From CAZBEL01 sp964628055 (GTDB lineage Bacteria > Fidelibacterota > Marinisomatia > Marinisomatales > TCS56), in assembly GCA_964628055.1 (NCBI GenBank), contig CAZVNL010000008.1:1-64000 (forward strand): a stretch of 64,000 bases of DNA, written 5' to 3'. The stretch's first letter is position 1. The number at the start of each line of letters is the position of its first letter. The translations under genes were made by a program, and so were the position numbers. Under the pieces are notes generated by a model, which worked only from the letters and a program-made list of their open reading frames with translations, did not search any database and had not been told where the DNA came from. Below, one piece after another: positions 1 through 8,754 of the stretch.

Positions 1-8
1 TCTGGCTG

Positions 9-82
<74 letters not shown>

Positions 83-196
83 ATCAGTAATTTTTCACCC
101 CCAAAGCGCCCGCAAACTTAGAAAAAAAATCCATCCAATGCAATCACCAGTCACACCCCTTGCAAGACTGATCCCTAAACAACAAATTTCCGTTTT

Positions 197-1201
197 CTAT
201 TTTCCCTCCGGCTCCATCGTCTCCAGCTCCACCGCTACGGCCAAATGATCGGAATAGCCACCTAACAGGAGATCTCCCGCCCAAAACCGGAAGGGGTAGT
301 GACGGTAAGCTCCCCTCTGCTGACGGTATTGGGGACGATCGTTGATCACCGCTGAACCGGGAATGATCCGCAGCCCCAGGGTATCCAAAAGCCCCGGACT
401 AATAATAATCTGGTCCAAAAACAGGTCCTGCCCGCGGTAAACGTAGGTTCCCACCCCCGGCTTACCCATCATGGGCAACATGAGGTCTATCAGTTTCACC
501 GGCAAAGAGGCCCCTGGCGACCCCTGAAGCAAGGCGGTGACATTGGCCTCGTCAGGGCCTTCATTAAAATCCCCCATTAGGATAATCTCCGCGTTGGGAT
601 CCTGTTTCAAGATCCGTTCCACCTGGGACCGCACCAAACGAGCCGTCTCCGCGCGCTTGGGCAGGGCCCGTTCCCGTCCACCGTAATTGGAAGGCCAATG
701 ATTAATAAACAGGTGTAATTCCTGTTCGTGATAACGACCGTGCACGTAAAGCACATCCCGCGTGGGGGTTCCCGCCGATAACCGGTTTTTTATCGGTCGC
801 GATTCCACGACCACCAGGCGCTCAGGAGCATATAAAAGGGCGCAGTCAATTCCTCTTTTATCGGGAGAGTCGTAATGAACGATGGCGTACTCTCGCCGGG
901 GAAGGGTGGCCAGTAAATCCTCCAATACGCGGCGGTTCTCCACCTCACACAAGCCCACGACATCGGCGTCCAAACCCGCCAGCACTTCCGCCGTGTGGGC
1001 GATCTTTAAGGCGTAGATTTCCGGGGTAACGTGTTTTTTTCCGCCGGGGGTAAACTCCTCGTCGGCCGTGCGGGGATCATCCACTAAATCGAAGAGGTTC
1101 TCCACATTCCAGAAAGCAATTTTTAAAGGCTCTACACCCTGGCTGAAGCCCAGCGCGGTGTTTAAAACCCACACCAAAACCAAGTAGCGTAACCCGCTCA
1201 T
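197..1201 (-). CDS. secreted endonuclease/exonuclease/phosphatase-fold protein
   Basis: This 334-residue protein opens with a hydrophobic signal peptide (about residues 1-21), so it is probably exported. The mature part has the EEP (DNase I-like) metal-dependent hydrolase signature in order: WNVENLFD near residue 31, a catalytic-type Glu in LCEVEN near 86, INHWPSN, GDFNEGP near 211 and a terminal SDHLAV. Family members cut phosphodiester bonds in nucleic acids or remove phosphates; the substrate cannot be read from sequence. An AAGGAAAGGA ribosome-binding site precedes the ATG. The 160-bp gap to yigZ contains an imperfect inverted repeat (TTTACGG at 1229-1235, CCGTAAA at 1259-1265), so this gene may have its own promoter. 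It could be a nutrient-scavenging extracellular nuclease, but that is inference. Confidence 0.8.
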   Translation of the reverse strand: MSGLRYLVLVWVLNTALGFSQGVEPLKIAFWNVENLFDLVDDPRTADEEFTPGGKKHVTPEIYALKIAHTAEVLAGLDADVVGLCEVENRRVLEDLLATLPRREYAIVHYDSPDKRGIDCALLYAPERLVVVESRPIKNRLSAGTPTRDVLYVHGRYHEQELHLFINHWPSNYGGRERALPKRAETARLVRSQVERILKQDPNAEIILMGDFNEGPDEANVTALLQGSPGASLPVKLIDLMLPMMGKPGVGTYVYRGQDLFLDQIIISPGLLDTLGLRIIPGSAVINDRPQYRQQRGAYRHYPFRFWAGDLLLGGYSDHLAVAVELETMEPEGK

Positions 1202-1361
1202 ACAACGATTCCTTTCCTTTAGATTTAGTTTACGGCCCCGATTTTACCCTCCAAGGCCCCGTAAAAAATACTTGAAAATAGTTGGAAACTTAACCCTGAT
1301 TGTATCGTAATAGGCACTTGGAGCGGGCACGATCATTTATAGTACCTCCCACACCCTCCTT

Positions 1362-1982
1362 TTACCTCCTTGGTTTGGTTGTGCCCGCCCATCCTTTAAT
1401 TTCCACCTGGCCCCGGGAGCGCTCTGCGGCCAGGCGTCTAAAAAGCTCCTCGTGGTCCACGGGGATTTCCACCTGCCAGTAAATTCCCGGTCCCGACGCA
1501 TCCACGCGTAGGCGCCCTTCTACCTGCTTTAATACCTGCATTAACGCTCCGTAGCACTCTAAAGGGGCTTTTACGACCAAACCCTGCCGGGCCACCCACG
1601 GTTGGAACGCAGCCGCCGCTAGGACCAATTCCGCCGCGTGGGCATAGGCCGCGCGTAAGCCCTGGCGACCCAATTTAAGCCCCCCGAAAAGCCGCGCTAC
1701 ACAGATCGCCGCCTGTACCACCTCCTGCTGCCGCAGTACATTTAGAATCGGCGCCCCGGCCGTCCCCGCCGGCTCCCCCGCGTCGGAAGTGCGCTCCTGG
1801 ACCTTCCCCTCCGTAAAAACGCGGTAGGCCCAACAAATGTGCCGGGCCGGGCGATAGTCCCCCCGGACTTTTTTTAACTGCGCCCCCAACGCCTCCACTC
1901 GGGACAGGGGCAATAACACCCCGTGGAATTGGGAACGCTTAACCCGATAGAGGGCCTTTTGAACCTGGGTGGGAACCTTCAC
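1362..1982 (-). CDS. yigZ: YigZ/IMPACT family protein
   Basis: This 206-residue protein carries the family signature SDAGEPAGTAGAPIL around residues 66-80, inside an N-terminal UPF0029 (IMPACT-type) domain. The C-terminal part is the ferredoxin-like extension typical of bacterial YigZ. Length matches the family (about 200-210). The eukaryotic relative IMPACT modulates translation control through GCN1; the role of the bacterial protein is poorly defined. Its start codon overlaps the der stop by four bases, so the two are probably translationally coupled. Identity is secure, function is not. Confidence 0.88.
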   Translation of the reverse strand: MKVPTQVQKALYRVKRSQFHGVLLPLSRVEALGAQLKKVRGDYRPARHICWAYRVFTEGKVQERTSDAGEPAGTAGAPILNVLRQQEVVQAAICVARLFGGLKLGRQGLRAAYAHAAELVLAAAAFQPWVARQGLVVKAPLECYGALMQVLKQVEGRLRVDASGPGIYWQVEIPVDHEELFRRLAAERSRGQVEIKGWAGTTKPRR

Positions 1983-3310
1983 GCCTTCCGAAAGGCCAGG
2001 CGCAGGGGCACCCCTGAAAGCTCAAACTGCCGGCGCAACTGGTTTTCCACATAGCGCCGGAAATGCACCGGGATGAGTTTGGGATAATTAGTAAAACAGA
2101 CGAAAACGGGGGGCGCCGCGCGCACCTGGGTCATGTACTTGAGGCGGATCACCTTCCCCTTCACCGCCGGAACGGGATGGCTTTTTAAGGTCTGCTCTAA
2201 AAAGGCGTTAAGCGCCTGGGTCGGTAGGTGCTGCTGCCAGGCCTGGTAAACGGTATAGGCTTCTTCCAAGATACGGGACACGCGCTGCCGGGTTTTGGCT
2301 GAAATGAAGAGTACCGGGTAGCCCGCAAGGGGCTTGTACTGGGCCACAATCTCACGCTTAAACGCCGTGAGCGTATGGGCATCTTTGGATACCAGGTCCC
2401 ATTTATTCACCGCCAGAAGCAGCCCCTTTCCGCACTGCAGCACCATTTCCACGATAGCCTTGTCCTGCCTGGTAAAACCCTTGGGGGCGTCTACCACCAC
2501 CACCGCCACGTGGCAACTGCGGATGGAAGTGAGGGTGCGAACCCCACTGTAGAATTCGATCTGATCCTGCACCTTGCTCTTTTTCCGTAAACCGGCCGTA
2601 TCGATGAGGGTAATTTCTTTCCCATACCACTTGAGCCGTGTATCCACGGCATCCCGGGTGGTTCCGGGAATGGGCGTCACCATGGTGCGGTCCTTTTGCA
2701 GGAGGGCGTTCACCAGGGAGGACTTCCCCACGTTGGGCATGCCGATGATGGCCAGCCGCAGGGGTGTCTCCTTCGCGGGGGCCTCCAGGGACTGCAGCGG
2801 AGTCGCCGGAGCCAGGTTTAGTAACGCAATTAAAGTTGCGAGTAGATCTCCCGTGAGTTTGCCGGTAAGGGCCGATACGGGCACGACCGGTTCAATCCCC
2901 AATTCATAATAGGTGGATACCAACTGCTCCTGGGCGGGGGTGTCGCATTTATTCACTGCCAGGACCAGGGGTTTGCCGGTGGCTCGAACGAACTGAGCCA
3001 GGACACGATCACTGGCCGTGGGGTCCACTCGTCCGTCTACCATGAGCAGCACCAGGTCCGCCTCCTGAATGGCTGCCTGGGCTTGCTGCCGTACGGCGGC
3101 GTTGAACGTGTCTAAATCTGCGGGAATGTAGCCCCCCGTATCGATGAAAGTGAGGGTGTGCCCCGCCCATTCCATGGTCCCATAGAGGCGATCCCGGGTG
3201 ATCCCCTCCTGGGTGTCGACGATGGCCTTGCGCCGGGCTAACACGCGGTTGAAAAAGGTGGATTTACCCACGTTGGGGCGCCCCACAATGGCGATGAGGG
3301 CCTTACCCAT
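1979..3310 (-). CDS. der: ribosome assembly GTPase Der (EngA)
   Basis: This 443-residue protein has the tandem GTPase arrangement unique to Der/EngA. There are two G1 P-loops (GRPNVGKST near residue 10 and GMPNVGKSS near 190), each followed by DTGG/DTAG and NKCD/NKWD motifs, then a KH-like C-terminal domain. Der acts in late assembly of the 50S ribosomal subunit and is usually essential. The length is normal. It overlaps the upstream DUF512 gene by eight bases and yigZ by four, forming one compact transcription unit. Confidence 0.97.
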   Translation of the reverse strand: MGKALIAIVGRPNVGKSTFFNRVLARRKAIVDTQEGITRDRLYGTMEWAGHTLTFIDTGGYIPADLDTFNAAVRQQAQAAIQEADLVLLMVDGRVDPTASDRVLAQFVRATGKPLVLAVNKCDTPAQEQLVSTYYELGIEPVVPVSALTGKLTGDLLATLIALLNLAPATPLQSLEAPAKETPLRLAIIGMPNVGKSSLVNALLQKDRTMVTPIPGTTRDAVDTRLKWYGKEITLIDTAGLRKKSKVQDQIEFYSGVRTLTSIRSCHVAVVVVDAPKGFTRQDKAIVEMVLQCGKGLLLAVNKWDLVSKDAHTLTAFKREIVAQYKPLAGYPVLFISAKTRQRVSRILEEAYTVYQAWQQHLPTQALNAFLEQTLKSHPVPAVKGKVIRLKYMTQVRAAPPVFVCFTNYPKLIPVHFRRYVENQLRRQFELSGVPLRLAFRKA

Positions 3311-4589
3311 GGTTAACGACCTGGAAAAAAGCTTCCGGAGCGTCCCCTACCACGCGCACGGGAACGCCCAAGGCATGCGAGAGATCTTTTAGGCTCCAGT
3401 CATCCAACGTCACCACGCCCGTCTCACTCAAAATGCGCTCGGTAAATAGGACCATGGCGCCCAGCTTGCGCCCCTGCAACTGCCGGACAATATCCTGTCC
3501 CGTTAGTAGCCCGCTCACGGTCACTAAATTAGCACCGAAAAAGGTGTTGTGAATAGGCATATACCTTACTTCCAAGTTGTCCACGGCGTCTAACAAGGGT
3601 AGAAAATGGGACCGGAAAAAGGGTGCAATGAGGGTACCGCTACAAAGGGTAATTTTAAGCGGCGCCGGCAGCCGGGAAGGTAAAACGGCCCCTTGCCACC
3701 GCGCTTGAAAATCCGCCACCTGCCCCACCCCGTTCTCCCGTAGGTCCACCCCCTCGTAAGTCTCAACAGGAGGCCAGTCCTCCCCGGCCAACAGGTACCA
3801 CTCATCGCTTAAAAATAGAAATCGACTACCGTCATCATGACGATAGCCGGAATCAAAACCCTGGAACTCGGTTAAAAACGTCCGGGCGTACTTCCGGGTG
3901 ACCGGCTTTAACACCGGCAGCCGCTCCCGATACTTCGTGAGTCCCACCGGCACGATGGATAAGCTCCGCGCCAGGGGACGGAACTGATGGATATCACCAA
4001 GGGTTTGTAAAAGGGTCTCCCCGTCGTTCCAGCCGGGACAGAGCACCACCTGGGAATGGAGCTCGATCCCGTGACTGGTGAGATACTGAAATTTCTCCAG
4101 CAACCGATCATCCTTACCGTACAGGAGCAGCTCCCGACGTTTTTGGGGATCGGTGACCTGGACCGAGATATACAGGGGCGACAGGCGCTGATCCACGATC
4201 CGCGCCAGGTCTTGGGGTCCCATATTGGTCATAGTGATGTAGTGTCCGTGGAGGAAGGAAAGGCGGTAGTCCCCATCCTTGAAGTATAGGGCCGGGCGCA
4301 AACCGGGGGGATTCTGGTCGGCAAAACAGAACACGCATTTATTGGCGCATTGGCGGATCTTCGCGTCCCTGAGGGTGACCCCTAAGTCGTCGTCGGGGTC
4401 CTTGGTAATATGATACTCGTAGGCCACGCCCTGCTTACGTACGGTGACGGTCACCGAGTCCCCCGTCACCTGGAAACGGTAGTCCAGGGCATCCCTCAGG
4501 CGCGTCCCATTGATCGCTTCGATGGTATCACCGGGCTGCCATCCTAATTCCTGGGCAATACTACCCGCGGCGATGGATTGGATTTTCAT
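3303..4589 (-). CDS. DUF512 protein: PDZ domain plus radical SAM-type Fe-S centre
   Basis: This 428-residue protein starts with a PDZ-like module (about residues 1-60). It is followed by a CxxxCxxC cluster, CANKCVFC, with cysteines at 81, 85 and 88, the binding pattern of a radical SAM [4Fe-4S] centre. The rest matches the DUF512 family of Fe-S proteins, whose reaction is unknown to me. It is the first gene of the unit with der and yigZ; in other bacteria DUF512 genes also sit next to der, which hints at a translation- or GTPase-linked role (family knowledge plus inference). No purine-rich ribosome-binding site precedes the ATG at 4589. The only upstream structure I see is a GGGGGCC/GGCCCCC hairpin in the leader. 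Confidence 0.85.
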   Translation of the reverse strand: MKIQSIAAGSIAQELGWQPGDTIEAINGTRLRDALDYRFQVTGDSVTVTVRKQGVAYEYHITKDPDDDLGVTLRDAKIRQCANKCVFCFADQNPPGLRPALYFKDGDYRLSFLHGHYITMTNMGPQDLARIVDQRLSPLYISVQVTDPQKRRELLLYGKDDRLLEKFQYLTSHGIELHSQVVLCPGWNDGETLLQTLGDIHQFRPLARSLSIVPVGLTKYRERLPVLKPVTRKYARTFLTEFQGFDSGYRHDDGSRFLFLSDEWYLLAGEDWPPVETYEGVDLRENGVGQVADFQARWQGAVLPSRLPAPLKITLCSGTLIAPFFRSHFLPLLDAVDNLEVRYMPIHNTFFGANLVTVSGLLTGQDIVRQLQGRKLGAMVLFTERILSETGVVTLDDWSLKDLSHALGVPVRVVGDAPEAFFQVVNHG

Positions 4590-5136
4590 GGGCGGGAATT
4601 TACTACTGGCGGGGCCAATAACCGGGGGCCTATCTATCTACCGCGCGGCCCCCCGTTGAATACACCGGAACCAACCCCCAGCAAACCAGTTACTAAAAGA
4701 CTGGCCGGACCCACTTGTGAGGCAGGTCACTGGTCGTTGGCACACATACAATTTTATGCTTATTTTCCCCCGGACTCTCAGGCGGGGGCCTTGACCAGGA
4801 GTTCTTTCTTGCAGGAAAATCCGCTCCGTGAATGCGGTCTCCGCCTGATTTTTTTATACAACCTTATGGGAACACTAAAGCCCTACATTGGGATTAAAAT
4901 GGGATTGCATTTCAACCCGCTCTATTCTAAGCACGTGGTGGGTTCAAATAGTATGTGAGACCTTGTGAGATCCACCAATAAATACAGTAATTATTAACTC
5001 CCCCTAATCTTCCACTTTCCACCCCTTTTTAAAACTGGTCTCCCCCAAATAGTCTCCCCATTCAGCGTTATTTCATCAAACTTCTGCCTATTTTATAAGC
5101 CAATTGTAATAACAAAATGTTCCTCTCACAATAGCC
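4590..5136. other. 547-bp gene-free region upstream of the DUF512-der operon
   Basis: No convincing protein gene is present. A plus-strand ORF (4578-4958) has no recognisable domain and overlaps the DUF512 start. Visible structures include CCCCCG/CGGGGG arms with a 10-base loop near 4767-4792, a CCAGT/ACTGG hairpin near 4686-4704 and a GGGGGCC/GGCCCCC stem near 4625-4654, all between 4620 and 4800. On the minus strand a segment near 4715-4733 resembles the B12-box of cobalamin riboswitches, but the rest of that fold is missing. The stretch presumably carries the promoter and leader of the DUF512 operon; an unrecognised structured RNA is possible. Confidence 0.4.
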
Positions 5137-5173
5137 AAACCCCGTCGATAAAACACTTTACCGACGGGGTTTT
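5137..5173 (-). terminator. intrinsic terminator after tRNA-Gly
   Basis: Perfect 11-bp inverted repeat: AAACCCCGTCG at 5137-5147 and CGACGGGGTTT at 5162-5172, with a 14-base loop. It lies 8 bases past the 3' end of the minus-strand tRNA-Gly. The U-tract is short on the minus strand (three T) and four T on the plus strand, so it may act in both directions. Confidence 0.7.
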
Positions 5174-5180
5174 AGTCTTG

Positions 5181-5252
5181 AGCGGGCGAAGGGAATCGAA
5201 CCCTCGTCACGAGCTTGGGAAGCTCGGGTAATAACCATTATACGACGCCCGC
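5181..5252 (-). tRNA. tRNA-Gly (CCC)
   Basis: The reverse complement forms a full 72-nt cloverleaf. It starts GCGGGCG, pairs with CGCCCGC and has a U discriminator, a CGAGC/GCTCG anticodon stem and an intact T-loop core GGTTCGATTCC. The anticodon CCC reads GGG glycine codons. CCA is not encoded. It is followed by the hairpin at 5137-5173 and is divergent from nrdJ. Confidence 0.95.
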
Positions 5253-5623
5253 AACGACCAGGTAATTTAACCCTTTCTACCAGCAAAATGGCCAGCTTTT
5301 CCCGCACTTTTAGTCACCAATCCAAACCCCCCTGCGGAAAGGATTTTACCGACGGGAAAGCGTCTTCTCCCAGCCCTTTTGGGTGGTTCGACTGCCCCCC
5401 TGGCAAGGCCCTTTTTAAAGCCGTCGTTTTTAAGCCCCTCCGCAGAACCTTTCCCCACCAGATATTTTCCGTCGAAGAGCCCTTTTAATCCATATTTATC
5501 CTTGCCGAAATTTCCCGCTGTGAATATATTGGGTCTGCCAACCAAGCCAATTATCACTTTTTCACTTGCCAACCTGATTTTTTCCAAACCGTATATCCAC
5601 ATGCCTAAATTGAGGGAGGCCAC
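5253..5623. other. 371-bp divergent intergenic region between tRNA-Gly and nrdJ
   Basis: This region must hold the divergent promoters for tRNA-Gly (minus) and nrdJ (plus). The sequence is strongly purine-rich on the minus strand, which leaves a 118-codon Gly/Lys-rich minus-strand ORF (5267-5623) with no recognisable domain; I do not call it a gene. Plus-strand 5518-5533 reads, on the complement, ACCCAATATATTCACA, half of which resembles an NrdR box. A cobalamin riboswitch, which might be expected before a B12-dependent reductase, is not recognisable. A strong ribosome-binding site GAGGGAGG immediately precedes the nrdJ ATG. Confidence 0.45.
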
Positions 5624-8062
5624 ATGGCCGAAGCAATGGAGTTCAACTTCCCGTTACCCGAGACGGAACATCAGCCAACTGCACCTGCAATTGCACCCGA
5701 AATCGTTAAAAAGGTCCGGGAACTGCAACAGGAACAAGACGGTAAAGAGCGTCTTTCCATTCCCGCAAAGTATCGCTTAGACACCTATTATCAGGGCGAC
5801 CGTCTGGGGGCCGATGTCTTAAAGAACAAGTACCTGGCCCCCGGGGAGTCCCACCCCTGGGATATCTGGCAGCGCCAGGCCCAAGCCATTGCTTCGGTAG
5901 AGGCCACCGCCCAACTACGCCAGTTGTGGACCCAAAAATTCTTTTCCCTTTTAGAAGACTTTCGTTTCGTTCCCGGGGGCCGCATCATGCACGGCGCCGG
6001 CCGGGACGACATTACCACCACTCTCAATAACTGCTACGTGGTGGCCATTAAAGACGACTCCATCCAGGCCATCTACCAGGCCATCATCAACGAAGCCCTC
6101 ACTTATAAATACGGCGGCGGCTGCGGCCATGACCTGTCCATCCTGCGTCCAGCTGGAGAGCCCATCAACGGTACGGGAGGCGACTCCTGCGGACCTACCG
6201 GCTTCATGAACCTTTTCAGCGAAAACACCAACACCATCGCCCAACACGGCCGCCGGGGGGCCAATATGCAGACCCTCCGCGTGGATCACCCGGACATCGA
6301 AAAATTCATTGCCATCAAAACCGGCAATCTGGACATGGTGAAATATTCCAACATTTCGGTGCTTCTTACCCACGCTTTCATGACTGCTGTGGAACAGGAT
6401 CAAGACTTCGACTTGGTGTGGAACGGGAAGGTGTACAAGACGGTAAAAGCGCTCCGTTTATGGCAAAAGATCATCCACTACGCGCATCAGAGCGCCGAAC
6501 CGGGAATCATTTTCTGGGACACCATGAAAGACTACCACAACACCGAGTACTGCAGTCCCCTGGTTTCCACCAACCCCTGCGCCGAACAGCCGCTGCCCGA
6601 CGGCGGCTGCTGCAACTTGGGAGCCGTGAACCTGGAACGCTTTGTGGGTGAAAAAGGCCATTTCTTGATCGACGAGTTCAAGGAAACGGTGGCCTGTGCC
6701 ACGCGCTTTTTAGACAATGTGGTGGATTACAACCTGGACCGCCACGCCCTCGAGGTGCAAAAAAACAACGCCACTGGCGACCGCCGCATCGGCCTGGGAA
6801 TCATGGGCCTGGGGGACATGCTGGTGAAAATGGGCATCAAATACGATAGTGAGGACGCCCTGGAAACGGTGGACCAGATTATGAAGGTCTTCCGGGACAC
6901 CGTCTACGAAACCAGCACCGACCTGGCCGTTGAAAAGGGCCCCTTTCCTAACTTCCAATGGAAGGGCTACAGCAAGAGTAAATTCATCAAGGGGCTACCC
7001 AAATACCTCAAGGAAAAGATCCAGGATCAGGGCATCCGCAACGCCACCCTCACCACCGTGGCCCCCACCGGGAGCAGCTCCATCGTGGCCCGGGTGACCT
7101 CCGGCATCGAACCCATCTTCGCCACCTCTTACAAGCGCCGGGTAAAGCGCAACGAAGGCTACGGCCGCTCCTTTGACGAGTACACCGTGTACCACCCCAT
7201 CGTAGAAAAACTCTTTAAAACCGACGCCAATCTACCCGACTACGTGGTCACCGCCCACGATATCGACCCCTACTTCCGCGTGCGTATGCAGGGCGTTGTC
7301 CAGAAATATATCGATAGCTCCATCTCCTCCACGGTAAACCTCCCCCAGGACGTTTCCGAAGAAACGGTGGCCGATATTTACCTCACCGCTTACAAGGCGG
7401 GACTAAAAGGAATCACCGTCTACCGGGAGGGCTCCCGGGAAGGGATTCTCCTTACTGAACCCCAACCCGCCGCAAAACCAAAGACTTCGATGGCGCCGGA
7501 GACTGGCGATCAACCGGCCACCAGCCCAGCCCGGGGCACTAAGGCGCCCCGCTATCGTCCCGTCGTCACCAAGGGCATCACCCGGCGCATCCGCACCGGC
7601 GAAGGTTCCCTCTACATTACCATCAACGAGGACGAGAACGGGCTCTGCGAAGTGTTCACCACCATCGGGAAGGCCGGGGGCAATGCCGCCGCCCAGTCCG
7701 AGGCCATCAGCCGCCTCATCTCCCTGGCCTTGCGTAGCGGCGTGAACCCCCAGGCTATCGTGAAACAGCTCAAGGGCATCAGCGGCCCCAACCCCACCTG
7801 GGAAGACGGCCGCCTCATCCTCTCCACCCCCGACGCCATCGGCAAGGCCCTGGATGACTACCTCAACAACCGCTACAACGACGGCGAGGCGACCCACCAG
7901 GCCACACACTTTACCATCGCTACGGAAGCCGAGGAACAATCCGACCAGGTCACTGACTTTACCCTGAAAAATATTACCACCTGTCCCGACTGCGGCAGCA
8001 CGGTCATCCACGAGTCTGGGTGTGTCACCTGCACCACCTGCGGCTTCTCTAAATGCGATTAA
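5624..8062 (+). CDS. nrdJ: adenosylcobalamin-dependent ribonucleoside-diphosphate reductase (class II)
   Basis: This 812-residue enzyme reduces ribonucleotides to deoxyribonucleotides using a thiyl radical generated from adenosylcobalamin. The barrel carries the family motifs NNCYVV, GGGCGHDLS, the active-site loop NPCAE (residues 317-321) and the phosphate-binding APTGSSS. After the catalytic domain come a proline/alanine linker, a TSCPD domain (about residues 655-755) and a C-terminal Cys-rich tail (CPDCG, then CVTCTTCGFSKC). That tail probably both binds metal and shuttles electrons to the active site. A GAGGGAGG ribosome-binding site supports the ATG at 5624. It is the only confident plus-strand gene here and stands alone, with no nrdR or second reductase nearby. 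The cell therefore needs cobalamin, made or imported, for this route to DNA precursors. Confidence 0.95.
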   Translation: MAEAMEFNFPLPETEHQPTAPAIAPEIVKKVRELQQEQDGKERLSIPAKYRLDTYYQGDRLGADVLKNKYLAPGESHPWDIWQRQAQAIASVEATAQLRQLWTQKFFSLLEDFRFVPGGRIMHGAGRDDITTTLNNCYVVAIKDDSIQAIYQAIINEALTYKYGGGCGHDLSILRPAGEPINGTGGDSCGPTGFMNLFSENTNTIAQHGRRGANMQTLRVDHPDIEKFIAIKTGNLDMVKYSNISVLLTHAFMTAVEQDQDFDLVWNGKVYKTVKALRLWQKIIHYAHQSAEPGIIFWDTMKDYHNTEYCSPLVSTNPCAEQPLPDGGCCNLGAVNLERFVGEKGHFLIDEFKETVACATRFLDNVVDYNLDRHALEVQKNNATGDRRIGLGIMGLGDMLVKMGIKYDSEDALETVDQIMKVFRDTVYETSTDLAVEKGPFPNFQWKGYSKSKFIKGLPKYLKEKIQDQGIRNATLTTVAPTGSSSIVARVTSGIEPIFATSYKRRVKRNEGYGRSFDEYTVYHPIVEKLFKTDANLPDYVVTAHDIDPYFRVRMQGVVQKYIDSSISSTVNLPQDVSEETVADIYLTAYKAGLKGITVYREGSREGILLTEPQPAAKPKTSMAPETGDQPATSPARGTKAPRYRPVVTKGITRRIRTGEGSLYITINEDENGLCEVFTTIGKAGGNAAAQSEAISRLISLALRSGVNPQAIVKQLKGISGPNPTWEDGRLILSTPDAIGKALDDYLNNRYNDGEATHQATHFTIATEAEEQSDQVTDFTLKNITTCPDCGSTVIHESGCVTCTTCGFSKCD

Positions 8063-8078
8063 ACCGGTAATCGCTAAT

Positions 8079-8107
8079 AAAAAAGCCCCAACTGAGGGGC
8101 TTTTTTT
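8079..8107. terminator. bidirectional terminator between nrdJ and frr
   Basis: AAAAAAGCCCC (8079-8089) pairs with GGGGCTTTTTT (8096-8106) around the loop AACTGA. T-tracts follow on both strands, so the hairpin can end nrdJ on the plus strand and the ribosomal-protein operon, whose last gene is frr, on the minus strand. Confidence 0.93.
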
Positions 8108-8192
8108 AAACTAAATCTGGCACTACCGGTAATTATAGACCAAAAAACCACAAATGGACCAGTTTCCTGGTCATAACCCCACCAAAAAGACG

Positions 8193-8750
8193 TTAAAACT
8201 CCATAATTTCTTTTTCTTTCAGCTCCAAGAGGGTATTTAACTTTTCAATATGTTCATCGGTGAGGGTTTGTACCTCCTGTTCAGAGCGCTTGACCTCGTC
8301 TTCAGAAATATGGCCCTCACTCAACAGGTTCTTTAAATTCTGGTTGGCATCCCGACGCACGTTGCGGATGGCGATGCGCCCCTCTTCCACCTGGTGGTGG
8401 ACGATTTTAATGAGTTCCTTCCGCCGCTCTTCCGACAGGGGTGGAATAGGCAGTAAAATCACGTCCCCGTTATTGTTAGGAGTGAGACCTAAGTTGCTAT
8501 CAATAATGGCCTTTTCCATCTCGCGGAGCACCGTTTTATCAAAGGGCTGAATAGTGATGAGGCGCGCTTCGGGAACGGAAATGTTGGCCAGTTGATACAG
8601 GGGCGTCTCGGTGCCGTAATAGGAAATGGTCAGGGAATGCAACAGTTCCGGGTTGGCCCGGCCGGTACGAATCTTGGCCAGCTCCTGGCGCGTGTGCTCC
8701 ACGGTCTGATCCATGCGGTGGTTGGCGTTGTCAAGGATATCCTTGATCAT
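8193..8750 (-). CDS. frr: ribosome recycling factor
   Basis: This 185-residue protein shows the standard RRF sequence: the N-terminal ILDNANHRMDQTVEHTRQEL helix, the signature RTGRANPELLHSL, the middle beta domain with NISVPEARLITIQPFD, and the long C-terminal helices. With EF-G it splits post-termination ribosomes. The length is exactly that of the family. It is the last gene of rplM-rpsI-rpsB-tsf-pyrH-frr, four bases after pyrH, and is followed by the hairpin at 8079-8107. Confidence 0.98.
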   Translation of the reverse strand: MIKDILDNANHRMDQTVEHTRQELAKIRTGRANPELLHSLTISYYGTETPLYQLANISVPEARLITIQPFDKTVLREMEKAIIDSNLGLTPNNNGDVILLPIPPLSEERRKELIKIVHHQVEEGRIAIRNVRRDANQNLKNLLSEGHISEDEVKRSEQEVQTLTDEHIEKLNTLLELKEKEIMEF

Positions 8751-8754
8751 GACT

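Noticed and set aside
1229..1265. Inverted repeat before the endonuclease-fold gene as a terminator of yigZ
   Set aside because: Stem is imperfect with a long loop, and no U-tract follows on the minus strand.
4681..4860. Possible cobalamin riboswitch (B12-box-like CCAGTGACCTGCC on the minus strand)
   Set aside because: The box has a one-base deletion, the matching GGCAGGT strand and the conserved core GGTCCCGCnACTGT are not found in order, and the downstream gene is not a B12 gene.
4578..4958. 126-codon plus-strand ORF
   Set aside because: No domain, overlaps the DUF512 start and its leader, and no ribosome-binding site; judged chance.
5515..5540. NrdR box upstream of nrdJ
   Set aside because: Only one half-site fits the 16-bp consensus, and no paired second box at the usual spacing is visible.
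5267..5623. 118-codon Gly/Lys-rich minus-strand ORF
   Set aside because: No recognisable fold, starts within the nrdJ ribosome-binding site and reflects purine skew; kept only as a finding, not a gene.
7403..8011. 202-codon minus-strand ORF antisense to nrdJ
   Set aside because: Long open frame caused by GC-rich codon use of nrdJ; the translation is low-complexity Gly/Val/Ala with no domain.
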